Assembly (NCBI GenBank): GCA_945885345.1
Contig: CAMCYP010000003.1
Location: forward strand, 86,150-150,149
Origin: Bordetella parapertussis
GTDB taxonomy: Bacteria > Pseudomonadota > Gammaproteobacteria > Burkholderiales > SG8-41
DNA length: 64,000 bases
Direction: 5' to 3'
Shown here: positions 36,358-45,353 of the stretch, piece by piece
Position numbering within the stretch: the stretch's first letter is position 1
How the letters are laid out: every line of letters begins with the position of its first letter
The notes under the pieces: model-generated
The model's database searches: none
The model's input: only the letters and a program-made list of their open reading frames with translations
What the model was told of the DNA's origin: nothing
Program-made: the position numbers and the translations under genes

Positions 36358-36741
36358 ATGAACGACGATCTCGGCAAACTGGTACTGCGCCTGACGCTGG
36401 GCATCCTGACGCTGCTGCACGGCATCGCCAAGATGCGTTACGGCGTCAGCGGCATCGAGAGCATGGTGGCCAGCCACGGCCTGCCGGGTTTCCTTGCTTA
36501 TGGCGTATTCGTCGGTGAAGTCTTCGCCCCGCTATTGGTGATCATGGGGTTCTACGCACGCATCGGCGGCGTCATCATCGCCTTCAACATGGTGGTTGCC
36601 ATTGCGCTGGCCCATACCGCGCAGTTGCTGATGATCGGCCAGCAGGGCGGCTGGGAACTGGAACTGCAGGGTTTTTATCTGTTCACGGCACTGACGGTGG
36701 CGCTGATCGGTCCCGGCAAATTCGGCATCAACCGGAAGTAG
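36358..36741 (+). CDS. DoxX-family membrane protein
   Basis: 127 aa with four helices. LRLTLGILTLLHGIAKMRYG and FVGEVFAPLLVIMGFYARIGGVIIAFNMVVAI are typical DoxX stretches, and AAGGAG precedes the ATG. DoxX proteins are small inner-membrane proteins linked to thiol stress or quinone-related electron transfer in a few cases. The exact role here is unknown. Convergent with the Bug gene that follows. Confidence 0.88.
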   Translation: MNDDLGKLVLRLTLGILTLLHGIAKMRYGVSGIESMVASHGLPGFLAYGVFVGEVFAPLLVIMGFYARIGGVIIAFNMVVAIALAHTAQLLMIGQQGGWELELQGFYLFTALTVALIGPGKFGINRK

Positions 36742-36749
36742 GTGTTTCA

Positions 36750-36776
36750 GGCAGCCGGGGGCAATCCCGGGCTGCT
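36750..36776. terminator. Possible hairpin between convergent DoxX and Bug genes
   Basis: GCAGCCGGGG (36751-36760) pairs with CCCGGGCTGC (36766-36775) around GCAAT. There is no good T-run, so termination efficiency is doubtful. Confidence 0.4.
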
Positions 36777-37755
36777 AGTTCTTCATCGGTTCGATGCCCG
36801 CGGCCTTGACTACTGCCGCCCATTTGACGAGTTCCGCGCGCACCCGGTCACCGAGTTCACCCGGCGTGGACGGCGTGACCTCGGCGCCCTGCGCCAGGAA
36901 TCGCGAACGGATGTCACGATGGTTGAGCATCGCGACGGTTTCGGCACTGAGCCGGTTGATCACCGTGCCGGAAGTCTGCGCCGGCGCGAACAGCGCAAAC
37001 CACGCCACCGCCTCATAACCCGCGATTCCCGCCTCGCTCATGGTCGGTATCTGCGGCGCGGCCACTGCACGCTGCGCGCTGGTCACTGCCAGTGCCCGCA
37101 CCCGGCCGTTCTGAATGCTCGGAAACGCCGTCGACAGGCTGCCGAACATCACTGAAATCTGCCCGCCGATCAATTCGTAGAGCGCCGGCACGCCCCCCTT
37201 GTACGGCACATGCGTCAGGAACAGCCCCGCACGCTGGCTGAACAGTACTGCGGCGAGGTGTGCCGCAGTGCCGACGCCGGCACTGCCGTAATCGACTTCG
37301 TGCGGCCGGCGTTTGGCGAAAGCAATCAGTTCGCGCACCGAACGCACCGGCAGCGACGGATGCACGATCAGCACGCTGGGCACGATGGCGACCATCGCTA
37401 TCGGCGCAAAATCGCGCTGCGTGTCATAGGGAATGCGCGTCCACAGCGCCGGATTGATCACATGCGAGGTATAGGCCATCAGCAGCGTGTAACCATCGGG
37501 TGCGGCCTTCGCCACCATCTCCGAGCCGATCATGCCACCGGCACCGGGCCGGTTGTCGACGATGACCTGCTGGTTCCAGGCTTCGGTGTAACCGATCGCC
37601 AGCGTACGGGCGAATACATCGGTGGCGCCGCCGGCGCTGATCGGCACCACGATGCGCACCGTGCGGTTCGGATAATTCTGCGCACCGGCATCCGCAATCA
37701 TGCCGGCCACCATGCCCAGCAACAGCACAGCACGCGCCCACGGAGCAATTCTCAT
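36775..37755 (-). CDS. TctC/Bug-family periplasmic receptor
   Basis: 326 aa from ATG 37755. Signal peptide MRIAPWARAVLLLGMVAGMI, cleavage near DAGA-Q. Then YPNRTVRIVVPISAGGATDV, NQQVIVDNRPGAGG, APDGYTLLMA, LTHVPYKGGVPALYELIGGQ, VRALAVTSAQR. Binds a small carboxylate for a tripartite tricarboxylate transporter; no TctA/TctB nearby. Convergent with DoxX and divergent to the next small gene. Confidence 0.9.
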   Translation of the reverse strand: MRIAPWARAVLLLGMVAGMIADAGAQNYPNRTVRIVVPISAGGATDVFARTLAIGYTEAWNQQVIVDNRPGAGGMIGSEMVAKAAPDGYTLLMAYTSHVINPALWTRIPYDTQRDFAPIAMVAIVPSVLIVHPSLPVRSVRELIAFAKRRPHEVDYGSAGVGTAAHLAAVLFSQRAGLFLTHVPYKGGVPALYELIGGQISVMFGSLSTAFPSIQNGRVRALAVTSAQRAVAAPQIPTMSEAGIAGYEAVAWFALFAPAQTSGTVINRLSAETVAMLNHRDIRSRFLAQGAEVTPSTPGELGDRVRAELVKWAAVVKAAGIEPMKN

Positions 37756-37824
37756 CGGCACATTGTAATCCGTGAATGCGGCGAATCGCGCTACAATCAG
37801 CGGTGATTTCACCACGTAAACGCC

Positions 37825-38073
37825 ATGGAAAAACCCAAACTGTTTGACGACGAATTGCACGATGCGATGCAGCAACTCTTTAACGAGACCATCGAAGCCA
37901 TGCAGCTCGCGAAAATAAGTCCGGATCTGGACGATCTGTCAGCCACATTTGCCGTGGCCCTGCTCAAACTCGGCCTGGCGACGGGTTTTGTCGAACAGCG
38001 CCATCCCGGTTTTGCGAAGGAAGTCGAAGAAAAGCGCCAGCGCGTGATCGCGGCGCTGACCCAGAAGCACTGA
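37825..38073 (+). CDS. Small helical protein upstream of cysteine desulfurase
   Basis: 82 aa, acidic N-terminal half ([19 protein letters not shown]) and a basic end, no signal. Likely all-helical. 16 bp before the cysteine desulfurase gene on the same strand, so probably cotranscribed. Family not recognised; small size and good coding character suggest it is real. Confidence 0.6.
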   Translation: MEKPKLFDDELHDAMQQLFNETIEAMQLAKISPDLDDLSATFAVALLKLGLATGFVEQRHPGFAKEVEEKRQRVIAALTQKH

Positions 38074-38089
38074 GCACAGCAGGCACACC

Positions 38090-39274
38090 ATGAACACGCC
38101 GCACATTAAAACCCCACGCATCACAATCCCAATTTACCTCGACAATTCCGCAACCACCCCGCTCGATCCGCGCGTGGTAGAGGCGATGCTGCCCTGGCTC
38201 ACCGAACAGTTTGGCAACCCGGCGAGCAGCTCGCATGCCTTTGGTCATGCCGCCAGCCGCGCCGTCGAAGCCGCGCGTGCCGAGGTCGCCAGACTGGTCA
38301 ATGCTGATCCCCGCGACATCGTCTGGACCTCGGGCGCCACCGAATCGAACAATCTTGCGATCAAGGGCGCGGCACTGGCTGCGCAAAAACGCGGCAGGCA
38401 CCTGGTCACCGTGCAGACCGAACACAAGGCCGTGCTCGACACCATGCAGTGGCTGGAGAAACAGGGTTTTGCGCTGACCTGTCTCGCACCGCAAAAAAAC
38501 GGCCTGCTCGATATCGAATCCTTCCGTGCCGCACTGCGGCCGGACACCGTGCTGGCCTCGGTGATGCTGGTCAACAATGAAATCGGCGTGATCCAGGACA
38601 TCCATGCGCTCGGCGCACTCTGCCGTGAACGCGGCATCCTGTTCCATGTCGATGCCGCACAGGCCACCGGCAAGGTCGCCATCGATCTCGCGCAACTGCC
38701 GGTCGACCTGATGTCGCTGACCGCACACAAGACCTATGGCCCGAAAGGCATCGGTGCCCTGTACGTGCGCCGCGCGCCGCAGGTGCGCGTTGAAGCACAG
38801 ATGCACGGCGGTGGCCACGAACGCGGCCTGCGTTCCGGTACTCTGGCCACACACCAGATTGTCGGCATGGGCACGGCTTTCCGCATCGCCGGTGAACTGA
38901 TGGCGACCGAAGTACCGCAACTGCGCGCACTGCGCGACCGTTTCTGGAATGCAATCCGCGACCTGCCCGGCGTCATGCTCAACGGCGACATCGAGCAACG
39001 CATCGCCAACAACCTGAACATCAGCCTCGACATCCCGAACTGCGATTCACTGGTCACCACGCTGACCGACATCGCAGTGTCATCCACTTCGGCCTGCTCC
39101 ACCGGCGGCGTATCGCATGTGTTGCAGGCGCTGGGTTCGGACGCGGCGATGGCCGGCAATTCGATCCGCATCACCATCGGCCGCTTCAACACCGTCGAGG
39201 AAATCGACTGGGCCGCGGATTATCTGCGCCGCAAGATCGAAGACTGTCGCGCCGGCCGCCTGCACGCGGCATGA
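38090..39274 (+). CDS. Cysteine desulfurase (NifS/IscS-like, class V aminotransferase)
   Basis: 394 aa. [19 protein letters not shown] start, [39 protein letters not shown], and the PLP-lysine region [20 protein letters not shown]. The catalytic-cysteine loop is [10 protein letters not shown]. It removes sulfur from L-cysteine for Fe-S or thio-modification. Slightly shorter than IscS, and without iscU/iscR/iscA nearby, so it may be a dedicated or secondary desulfurase. Confidence 0.92.
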   Translation: MNTPHIKTPRITIPIYLDNSATTPLDPRVVEAMLPWLTEQFGNPASSSHAFGHAASRAVEAARAEVARLVNADPRDIVWTSGATESNNLAIKGAALAAQKRGRHLVTVQTEHKAVLDTMQWLEKQGFALTCLAPQKNGLLDIESFRAALRPDTVLASVMLVNNEIGVIQDIHALGALCRERGILFHVDAAQATGKVAIDLAQLPVDLMSLTAHKTYGPKGIGALYVRRAPQVRVEAQMHGGGHERGLRSGTLATHQIVGMGTAFRIAGELMATEVPQLRALRDRFWNAIRDLPGVMLNGDIEQRIANNLNISLDIPNCDSLVTTLTDIAVSSTSACSTGGVSHVLQALGSDAAMAGNSIRITIGRFNTVEEIDWAADYLRRKIEDCRAGRLHAA

Positions 39275-39317
39275 AATAACAATAAAAACAACGGCTTATA
39301 ACACCGCATTTTTGCGA

Positions 39318-39372
39318 TGCTTATTGCGGGGCTTATCGGGGTGATTATTGGGGTACTTATTGGGGTAACTTA
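39318..39372. repeat. Short tandem repeat, period about 12, unit CCCCAATAA
   Basis: On the minus strand the sequence has CCCCAATAA, CCCCAATAA, CCCCGATAA and CCGCAATAA at about 12-bp steps. The first copy contains the last codons and TAA stop of the secreted-protein gene. Lies between it and the convergent cysteine desulfurase. No hairpin or terminator shape. Confidence 0.6.
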
Positions 39373-39893
39373 CGCGCAGCTTCCTGCAGGTTGATGAAAC
39401 TGTGATCGCAGAACCCCGGTTCGGCAGCAGCCTGCAGTTCCTCATAAACCGCATCCGGATCACGCAATACTCGCGCATCGAAATGACGCGCGTTCACCGC
39501 GCCGTAGTTGATGCAGGTGCCCTGCGCATCGCGTTCAAGGCAGGCGTAAATCGTTGTCACCACATAGAGGCCGGCGCCGTATTCGATGAAGTGCAGGTAT
39601 CTTTTGCCACGCACCACCATGGCATCACGCGCACCGGCACGCCGGGTATCAATCGCCAGCATGCGCACATCGCTGCGCCGCTGGTAATGCATCAGTGAAT
39701 TGGAGCGTCCCTCGACCAGCAGCCGGTCACCGGTACGCGGATCGATTTCATATTCCCGGTAAAACGCACAGTGCACATAGGGACTGCGCACCAGGTTGTC
39801 GAATTGCGTCGTGCCCTGTGCGACAGCCGGCACAACCGCAGCCGGCGCCAGTGCGGCACAGCACAGGATTCCGGCGCTAACCAGAGTTTTCAT
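39357..39893 (-). CDS. Secreted protein of unknown function
   Basis: 178 aa from ATG 39893. Signal peptide MKTLVSAGILCCAALAPAAV, cleavage near AVA-Q. The mature part has VHCAFYREYEIDPRTGDRLL, ARDAMVVRGKRYLHFIEYGAG and three or four cysteines (VHCAFY, YACLERD, GTCINYG, GFCDHS), which suggests disulfide bonds. No enzymatic motif. Divergent from nothing close; ends in the CCCCAATAA repeat. Confidence 0.65.
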   Translation of the reverse strand: MKTLVSAGILCCAALAPAAVVPAVAQGTTQFDNLVRSPYVHCAFYREYEIDPRTGDRLLVEGRSNSLMHYQRRSDVRMLAIDTRRAGARDAMVVRGKRYLHFIEYGAGLYVVTTIYACLERDAQGTCINYGAVNARHFDARVLRDPDAVYEELQAAAEPGFCDHSFINLQEAARKLPQ

Positions 39894-39976
39894 CGCCGGA
39901 CCAGTGTGCGCCCGCGCCCCATGGCTGTCCAATGTCACGGCGGCATGCACCGCCGGGGAGCATCGTTTGCCCGGTC

Positions 39977-40966
39977 TTACCTGGCCTTCGCGAGACCGAC
40001 CTCGGTCAGCACGGCTTGGTACTCGACGTATTCTTCGTCAAGGCGCTTTTTGGCAGCCTGCGCGTTGACGTAACCGTTGACCCAGAAATTGTCTTCCAGC
40101 TCCTTTTTCCAGTCGTCCGTCGCCGCCATCGCCGCCAGCACCTTGTCCCAGTACGCGACCTGCTGCGCCGTCATGCCCTTGGGCCCCATCAGTCCGCGCC
40201 AGCTCGACGAATCCGCCGGGACGCCCTGTTCACGCCAGGTCGGAATCGATGCGAAGTCACCCCACATGCGTTTCGGCGAAGAAATCGCCAGCGTGCGCAG
40301 CTTGCCGCTGCGCAGGTGGGCAACCATGTTGCCCAGTCCCGTGTTGACCACATCGACGTGGCCGCCCAGAACCGCAGTGGTGGTCGCCGATCCGCCCGGA
40401 AACACGGCGGTCTTCAGGCGCTTGATGTCGACGCCACCGGCACGCAGGCAGGTGATCAGCGTCGTGTGGTTGGCGCCGCCGAGGCTGGTTGAAATGCCGA
40501 AACTCACGGCGTCCGGATTTTTTTTCAGGATGTCCACGAGATCCCTGCCGCTCTTGATCGTCGATTCTGTACGCACGTTGACGCCGAGATATTCCTCGAA
40601 CAGCATCGCCAGAGGTGAGAAAGCGGTGTGGTTGTACGGAATCAGGCCGAGGATGTGGTTGCTGATCGAACCGGTGGTGGCAACGATCATGAAGTGACCG
40701 TCACCGGGATGCTGGTTCAGGTAATTGAGTCCGATGGTGCCGCTGCCGCCGGGTTTATTGACCACATTGACCGGCACATCGACCAGCTTGTGCTGGATCA
40801 GGATTTTTGCCACCACCCGCGCAGTGCGGTCGGTGGTGCCGCCGGGACCGGAAGGCGCGATGATCTCGATGGCTTTCTCCGGTTTCCACTGCGCCAGCGC
40901 TTCGCTGCCAGCGCCCGTGATGACTGTGCATGCGGCGAGCGCCGCCAGGTATCGGATCATTTTCAT
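39977..40966 (-). CDS. TctC/Bug-family periplasmic receptor
   Basis: 329 aa from ATG 40966 with AAGGGG 7 nt upstream. Signal MKMIRYLAALAACTVITGAG, cleavage near ALA-Q. KAIEIIAPSGPGGTTDRTAR, VNVVNKPGGSGTIG, PGDGHFMIVATTG and the SLGGANHTTLITCLRAGGVD region give a Bug subgroup that lacks the usual VPYKG stretch (KRLKTAVFPGGSATTTAVLGG instead). Divergent to the LeuC-like pair, about 140 bp apart, so it may import their substrate. Confidence 0.88.
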   Translation of the reverse strand: MKMIRYLAALAACTVITGAGSEALAQWKPEKAIEIIAPSGPGGTTDRTARVVAKILIQHKLVDVPVNVVNKPGGSGTIGLNYLNQHPGDGHFMIVATTGSISNHILGLIPYNHTAFSPLAMLFEEYLGVNVRTESTIKSGRDLVDILKKNPDAVSFGISTSLGGANHTTLITCLRAGGVDIKRLKTAVFPGGSATTTAVLGGHVDVVNTGLGNMVAHLRSGKLRTLAISSPKRMWGDFASIPTWREQGVPADSSSWRGLMGPKGMTAQQVAYWDKVLAAMAATDDWKKELEDNFWVNGYVNAQAAKKRLDEEYVEYQAVLTEVGLAKAR

Positions 40967-41106
40967 GAAGAATCCCCTTTGAGATGTTTTGAAAATGTAG
41001 CATGCCGTAAGCAAAACGCATTCCAGTTATACTTCAAGAGCACGCGCCGGCACAGCTTATTGACGCCACCTGCAGCACCAACTTGCGCACGATACGGACT
41101 TTTCTG

Positions 41107-42378
41107 ATGGGCATGACCGCAGCAGAGAAAATACTCGCCCGCACCAGCGGACGCCCCGCGGTCAAGGCCGGTGACCTCGTTTACCCGCAACCCGACTTTG
41201 TAATGATCCACGATGGTGTGGTGCGCGGTGCAAAGGAAGAACTCGACGCGCTGGGCATCACCCGCCTGTTCGACCCCGACCGCGTGCTGATGGTCACCGA
41301 CCACGACGTGGTGTACGTCAATGACCGCGCAGCAGCGCGCGGCGCCTTCAACCGCAAGGCCGCAGAGGCCTGGGGTGTCAAAAACTTTTTCGATTCCGGA
41401 CGCGGCGGCCACGGCCATATATTCCCCACTGAGCGCGGCTGGGTGTTGCCGGGCACGCTTTATTTCGACAACGACCGCCACTGCACCAACGCCGGCGGCA
41501 TCGGTGCGCTGGCGATCCGCATGGGCACCGAAATCAACCGCGTGCTGGCCACCGGCACCAACTGGACGCTAGTACCGAAGTCGGTGAAGCTCACCATCAA
41601 GGGCCGGCTGCAGCCCGGCGTGTACGCACGCGATCTCGGCTTTGTCATCGGCAAACACCTGCGCGCCGACGGCGATTTCGGTGTCGACATCGACTACCGT
41701 GTGCTGGAATTCGCCGGTGAGCTCGACCAGTTCAGTCTCGCCGCACGCATTTCGCTGTGCAGTACGCCGACCGAGATGCGCGCCATCGGCGTGTTTTTTC
41801 CGCCTTCGGTGGAGATCCTCGCCTACGCCAAGGAACGCGCACAGCGCCCGTTCACTCCGGTCTACGCCGACCCCGACGCGCAGTACGACGCCAAAGTTGA
41901 ACTCGACGTCAGCACGCTGGCGCCACAGGTCGCACTGCCCGGCGGCCCGCACAAGGCCGCCGATCTTTCCAGCGTCGCCGGCACGCCGGTCCATCACACC
42001 TACATCGGCTCCTGCGGTTCGGGCATGTATGAGGATCTCGAAATCGCCGCATCCATCCTCAAGGGGCGCAAGCTCGCGTCGGGCGTGCGCATGATCGTGG
42101 TGCCCGGCTCGGAAGACTCGACACGGCGCATGACACGCGAAGGCCTGCTCGACATTTTCCACGACGCCGGCGCGATGGTGATTCCCGCCGGCTGCGGCCC
42201 CTGTGCCAGCGGCCGCACCGGCCTCATCGACTCGGGCGAAACCTCGATTTCCACCGCGGTCGCCAATGGCGCCGGGCGTTTCGGCGCGAAAGACGCACAA
42301 CTTTATCTGGGCAGTCCGGCCACGGTCGCCGCTTCCGCCGCAACCGGGCGCATCACCGACCCGCGGGAATTCCTCTAA
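41107..42378 (+). CDS. Aconitase/LeuC-family large subunit, copy 1
   Basis: 423 aa from ATG 41107. HDGVVRGAKEELDALG, DHDVVYVNDRAAARGAFNRKAAEAWG and DSGRGGHGHIFP are LeuC-like. The [4Fe-4S] ligands are visible: IGSCGSGMYEDL and the pair in GCGPCASG. It dehydrates or isomerises a hydroxy-acid, such as an isopropylmalate- or dimethylmalate-like compound, with the small subunit. About 65 percent identical by eye to copy 2, which begins 2 bp after its stop. Confidence 0.88.
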   Translation: MGMTAAEKILARTSGRPAVKAGDLVYPQPDFVMIHDGVVRGAKEELDALGITRLFDPDRVLMVTDHDVVYVNDRAAARGAFNRKAAEAWGVKNFFDSGRGGHGHIFPTERGWVLPGTLYFDNDRHCTNAGGIGALAIRMGTEINRVLATGTNWTLVPKSVKLTIKGRLQPGVYARDLGFVIGKHLRADGDFGVDIDYRVLEFAGELDQFSLAARISLCSTPTEMRAIGVFFPPSVEILAYAKERAQRPFTPVYADPDAQYDAKVELDVSTLAPQVALPGGPHKAADLSSVAGTPVHHTYIGSCGSGMYEDLEIAASILKGRKLASGVRMIVVPGSEDSTRRMTREGLLDIFHDAGAMVIPAGCGPCASGRTGLIDSGETSISTAVANGAGRFGAKDAQLYLGSPATVAASAATGRITDPREFL

Positions 42379-42380
42379 CC

Positions 42381-43646
42381 ATGGGCATGACCGCAGTCGA
42401 AAAGGTGCTGGCCGCGAAAAGCGGGCGCAGCAGCGTGAAGCCGGGAGACGTGGTCTCCCCGGACCCTGACTACATCATGATCCATGACGGCGTGGTGATG
42501 GGTGCCAAACGCGAACTCGATGCGCTGGGCATCAACCGCCTTGCGACACCGGACAAGGTGCTGATGGTCACCGACCATGACGTGATTTACGGCAGCGCGC
42601 GCGCGGCCGAACGCGGTGCCTTCAACCGCAAAGCCGCGGCGCAATGGGGCGTGAAGAATTTCTTCGACGTCGGCCGCGGCGGCCACGGCCATATTTTCCC
42701 GATGGAAAGCGGCCTGCTGCTGCCGGGCATGTTTTATTTCGACAACGACCGTCACGCCACCAACGCCGGCGCCATCGGCGCCTTCGGTTTTCGCATGGGC
42801 AGCGAAATCAGCCGTGTGCTCGCCACCGGCACCAACTGGGTGATGGTGCCGAAAACCGTGCGGCTGACGCTGAAGGGGCAACTGAAACCGGGCGTGCATG
42901 CGCGCGATGTCGGTTTCCATTTCGCCGCCCTGCTGAAACAGGGCAGGCTCGCGGCGGACCTTGATTACCGTGTACTCGAATACGCCGGCGACCTTGACCA
43001 GTTCGACCTCGCGTCACGCGCAGCGCTGTGTTCCACGCCGACAGAAATCCGCGCTTACGGCGTGTTCGTGCCACCGTCAAAAGCCATCCTCGACTTTGCA
43101 AAATCGCGCGCGCAGCGTCCGTTCGCAGCAGTGTATTCCGATGCGGACGCGCATTACGACAGCGATCTCAGCCTCGACATTTCCCGACTTGAGCCGCAGG
43201 TATCGCTGCCGGGCAGCGTCGAAAATGCGGTCAACGTGTCCGAAGTCGAAGGCACCGCCATCGACCACGCCTTCATCGGCTCCTGCGGATCGGGCATGTG
43301 GGAAGACATGACGGCCGCCGCCGCAATACTCAAGGGCCGGCGTCTGGCACCCAATGTGCGGCTGTTCATCGCGCCCGGATCCGAGGCCACCAACCGCCGG
43401 CTGGCCGCGGAAGGCCTGCTCGGCATATTCATCGAAGCCGGCGCGGTGATGCTGCCGCCCGGCTGCGGTCCCTGCAACGACGCAGTGATTGGCCCGGTGC
43501 ACTCGGGCGAAGTGTCGATTTCGACCGCAACCAACAACAACGCCGGGCGTTTCGGCGCGCGGGATGCCAAACTCTATCTCGGCAGCCCGGCCACGGTGGC
43601 CGCGTCGGCAGTGGCGGGAAAAATCGCCGATGCTCGAAAATTGTGA
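42381..43646 (+). CDS. Aconitase/LeuC-family large subunit, copy 2
   Basis: 421 aa starting MGMTAVEKVLAAKSGRSS, in parallel with copy 1. Same Fe-S ligands (IGSCGSGMWED and GCGPCNDA) and the same GRGGHGHIF and NAGRFGARDAKLYLGSPATV stretches, so both subunits look active. A tandem duplication kept intact suggests the two differ in substrate or form mixed complexes. The small-subunit gene is further down, past a GIY-YIG gene and its flanking repeats. Confidence 0.88.
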   Translation: MGMTAVEKVLAAKSGRSSVKPGDVVSPDPDYIMIHDGVVMGAKRELDALGINRLATPDKVLMVTDHDVIYGSARAAERGAFNRKAAAQWGVKNFFDVGRGGHGHIFPMESGLLLPGMFYFDNDRHATNAGAIGAFGFRMGSEISRVLATGTNWVMVPKTVRLTLKGQLKPGVHARDVGFHFAALLKQGRLAADLDYRVLEYAGDLDQFDLASRAALCSTPTEIRAYGVFVPPSKAILDFAKSRAQRPFAAVYSDADAHYDSDLSLDISRLEPQVSLPGSVENAVNVSEVEGTAIDHAFIGSCGSGMWEDMTAAAAILKGRRLAPNVRLFIAPGSEATNRRLAAEGLLGIFIEAGAVMLPPGCGPCNDAVIGPVHSGEVSISTATNNNAGRFGARDAKLYLGSPATVAASAVAGKIADARKL

Positions 43647-43667
43647 CCAGACCATCCAAAAACCACT

Positions 43668-43693
43668 GTCATTCCGGCGCAAGCCGGAATCCA
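43668..43693. repeat. dRS3-like palindrome, left flank of GIY-YIG gene
   Basis: ATTCCGGCGCAAGCCGGAAT at 43671-43690, with GTC before and CCA after. Inverse partner of the unit at 44009-44028. The 20-bp core has the form of Neisseria dRS3 repeats (ATTCC, eight to ten bases, GGAAT). Confidence 0.88.
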
Positions 43694-43697
43694 AGCC

Positions 43698-43985
43698 GTG
43701 AAGCAGCCCTGTGTATATCTGCTCGCAAGCCAAAGAAACGGCACTTTGTACATCGGCGTGACGTCCGATATCGTCAAACGCATCTGGGAACACAAAAATG
43801 ATGCGGTTGAAGGTTTTACCCAGCGTTATGGCGTACACACCTTGGTTTGGTACGAGGCGCATGCAACCATGGAATCTGCCATTACGCGCGAAAAAACCAT
43901 TAAAAGCTGGAAACGGAAATGGAAACTGGAACTGATCGAGAAGGAAAATCCGCAATGGATCGACCTGTACGACAGCCTGACCTGA
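43698..43985 (+). CDS. GIY-YIG nuclease-family protein
   Basis: 95 aa from a GTG at 43698. GIY-YIG core: VYLLASQRNGTLYIGVTSDI, KRIWEHKN and the catalytic-Glu region YEAHATMESAITREKTIKSW with KRKWKLELIEKENPQWIDLY. This is the small stand-alone (UPF0213-type) GIY-YIG group. It sits exactly between two inverted dRS3-like palindromes and splits the LeuC-like genes from the LeuD-like gene, as if inserted as a unit. Whether it acts on its repeats is not known. Confidence 0.88.
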   Translation: MKQPCVYLLASQRNGTLYIGVTSDIVKRIWEHKNDAVEGFTQRYGVHTLVWYEAHATMESAITREKTIKSWKRKWKLELIEKENPQWIDLYDSLT

Positions 43986-44006
43986 CTATTTTTTCATGTG
44001 CTTACT

Positions 44007-44031
44007 GGATTCCGGCTTTCGCCGGAATGAC
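44007..44031. repeat. dRS3-like palindrome, right flank of GIY-YIG gene
   Basis: ATTCCGGCTTTCGCCGGAAT at 44009-44028, preceded by TGG and followed by GAC, the mirror of the unit at 43668-43693. The spacer of the palindrome differs (TTTC versus GCAA), so the copies are not a recent exact duplication. Confidence 0.88.
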
Positions 44032-44067
44032 GAGTTGGATGATCTGCCACTTGCGTAAAATACAATC

Positions 44068-44604
44068 ATGAGCGAATTCGCGTGGGTTCTGAAAGGCCGC
44101 TGCTACAAACTCGGCCATGATGTCTGGCATGCCGGCGGCGTGGTGCCGAACTGGCTGATCACCGGCCGGCACTTCGACCCCAAGGACATCATCCCTCACC
44201 TGTTCGAGGAAACCGATCCCGGTTTCCATACCCGCTGCAAACCCGGCGACATCATCGTCACCGGCCGCAATTTCGGCATGGGCCCGAAAATGAACGGTTA
44301 CATCGCGATGCAGGCACTGGGCCTGGGCCTGGTCTGCGAAACCATGCCTTTCCTCGCTTACCGCGCCGCCATCGGCTGCGGCGTGCGGGTGATGACCGAC
44401 TGCGTCAACGTCACCGACATGTGCGAAACCGGCGACGAACTCGAAGTCAATTTCCGCGACGGTTTTTTCATCAACCACACTCGCGATTTCCGCCGCGAAT
44501 ACCCGCCTATTCCCGATACGCTGATGGAAATCGTCGAGCTCGGCGGCAATGCCGGCTGGCTGCAGCAATGGCAGGCCAAACGCGGCACTGCCTCCGGATC
44601 ATGA
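44068..44604 (+). CDS. LeuD/aconitase swivel-domain-like small subunit
   Basis: 178 aa. VLKGRCYKLGHDVWHAGGVV and LITGRHFDPKDIIPHLF open the swivel domain. Conventional LeuD/aconitase has GxNFGxGSSREHA; here it reads GRNFGMGPKMNGYIAMQALG, so the Ser-Ser-Arg-Glu-His part is replaced. Presumed partner of the two LeuC-like proteins upstream, so the active site of the complex is altered. Overlaps the GNAT gene by 4 bp (ATGA). Confidence 0.82.
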   Translation: MSEFAWVLKGRCYKLGHDVWHAGGVVPNWLITGRHFDPKDIIPHLFEETDPGFHTRCKPGDIIVTGRNFGMGPKMNGYIAMQALGLGLVCETMPFLAYRAAIGCGVRVMTDCVNVTDMCETGDELEVNFRDGFFINHTRDFRREYPPIPDTLMEIVELGGNAGWLQQWQAKRGTASGS

Positions 44605-45353
44605 CGCAACTCCGCAACGATTATGGCCAGCCCATCGGCTTTCCGGTCACCGACTGGACAGCGCCGCCGCTGCCGCCACGCACAACGCTGACAGGCGATT
44701 ATTGCCGCGTCGAACCGCTGGATGCCGGGCGCCACGCCGCTGATTTCCATTTCGCCAATCAGCTTGAACCCGATGCGCGCGGCTGGACTTACCTGACTTA
44801 CGGACCTTTCACCACGGAGGAGGAATGCCGGCGCTGGGCTGAAGAGTATTCACAGCGCAAGGACTATCTCTTTCACGCCATTATCGATCTCGAAAGCGGA
44901 GAGGCTGCAGGCATGGCCGCCTACATGCGCATCGATGCCGCCAATGGCAGCATTGAAGTCGGCGGCATCAAATTCACGCCGTTGATCGCTCAGCAGCCGG
45001 CAGCCACCGAAGCCATGCACCTGATGATGAAAAACGCGTTTGCGCTCGGTTATCGCCGCTACGAATGGAAATGTGACGCGCTGAATGAGCCTTCCCGCGC
45101 AGCGGCGCTACGGCTGGGTTTTTCGTACGAAGGCACGTTCCGGCAGGCGGTGGTCTACAAGAACCGCAACCGCGACACCGCGTGGTATTCAATTACTGAT
45201 CGCGAATGGCCCGCGCTGCAGGCCGTACACGAACAATGGCTGGCAGCGGACAATTTCGATGCACAGGGACAGCAGATCGTCAGCCTGTCCGGGTTGACCG
45301 CGCCACTGCTGCGCCAGCACCACTGGACGGTGCCGCCCGTAGAAAATCAATAA
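44601..45353 (+). CDS. GNAT-family N-acetyltransferase
   Basis: 250 aa, RimJ/RimL-type layout: RTTLTGDYCRVEPLDAGRHA, WTYLTYGPFTTEEECRRWAEE, FHAIIDLESGEAAGMAAYMRID, IEVGGIKF, the acetyl-CoA region ALGYRRYEWKCDALNEPSRAAALRLGF, and YEGTFRQAVVYKNRNRDTAWYSI. Coupled by ATGA overlap to the LeuD-like gene. Convergent, with stop codons adjacent, to the ATP-grasp gene. Acceptor unknown. Confidence 0.87.
   Translation: MTQLRNDYGQPIGFPVTDWTAPPLPPRTTLTGDYCRVEPLDAGRHAADFHFANQLEPDARGWTYLTYGPFTTEEECRRWAEEYSQRKDYLFHAIIDLESGEAAGMAAYMRIDAANGSIEVGGIKFTPLIAQQPAATEAMHLMMKNAFALGYRRYEWKCDALNEPSRAAALRLGFSYEGTFRQAVVYKNRNRDTAWYSITDREWPALQAVHEQWLAADNFDAQGQQIVSLSGLTAPLLRQHHWTVPPVENQ

Noticed and set aside
39318..39372. 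Possible short CRISPR-like repeats
   Set aside because: Units are 9-12 bp and contiguous, with no spacers of CRISPR length and no cas genes.
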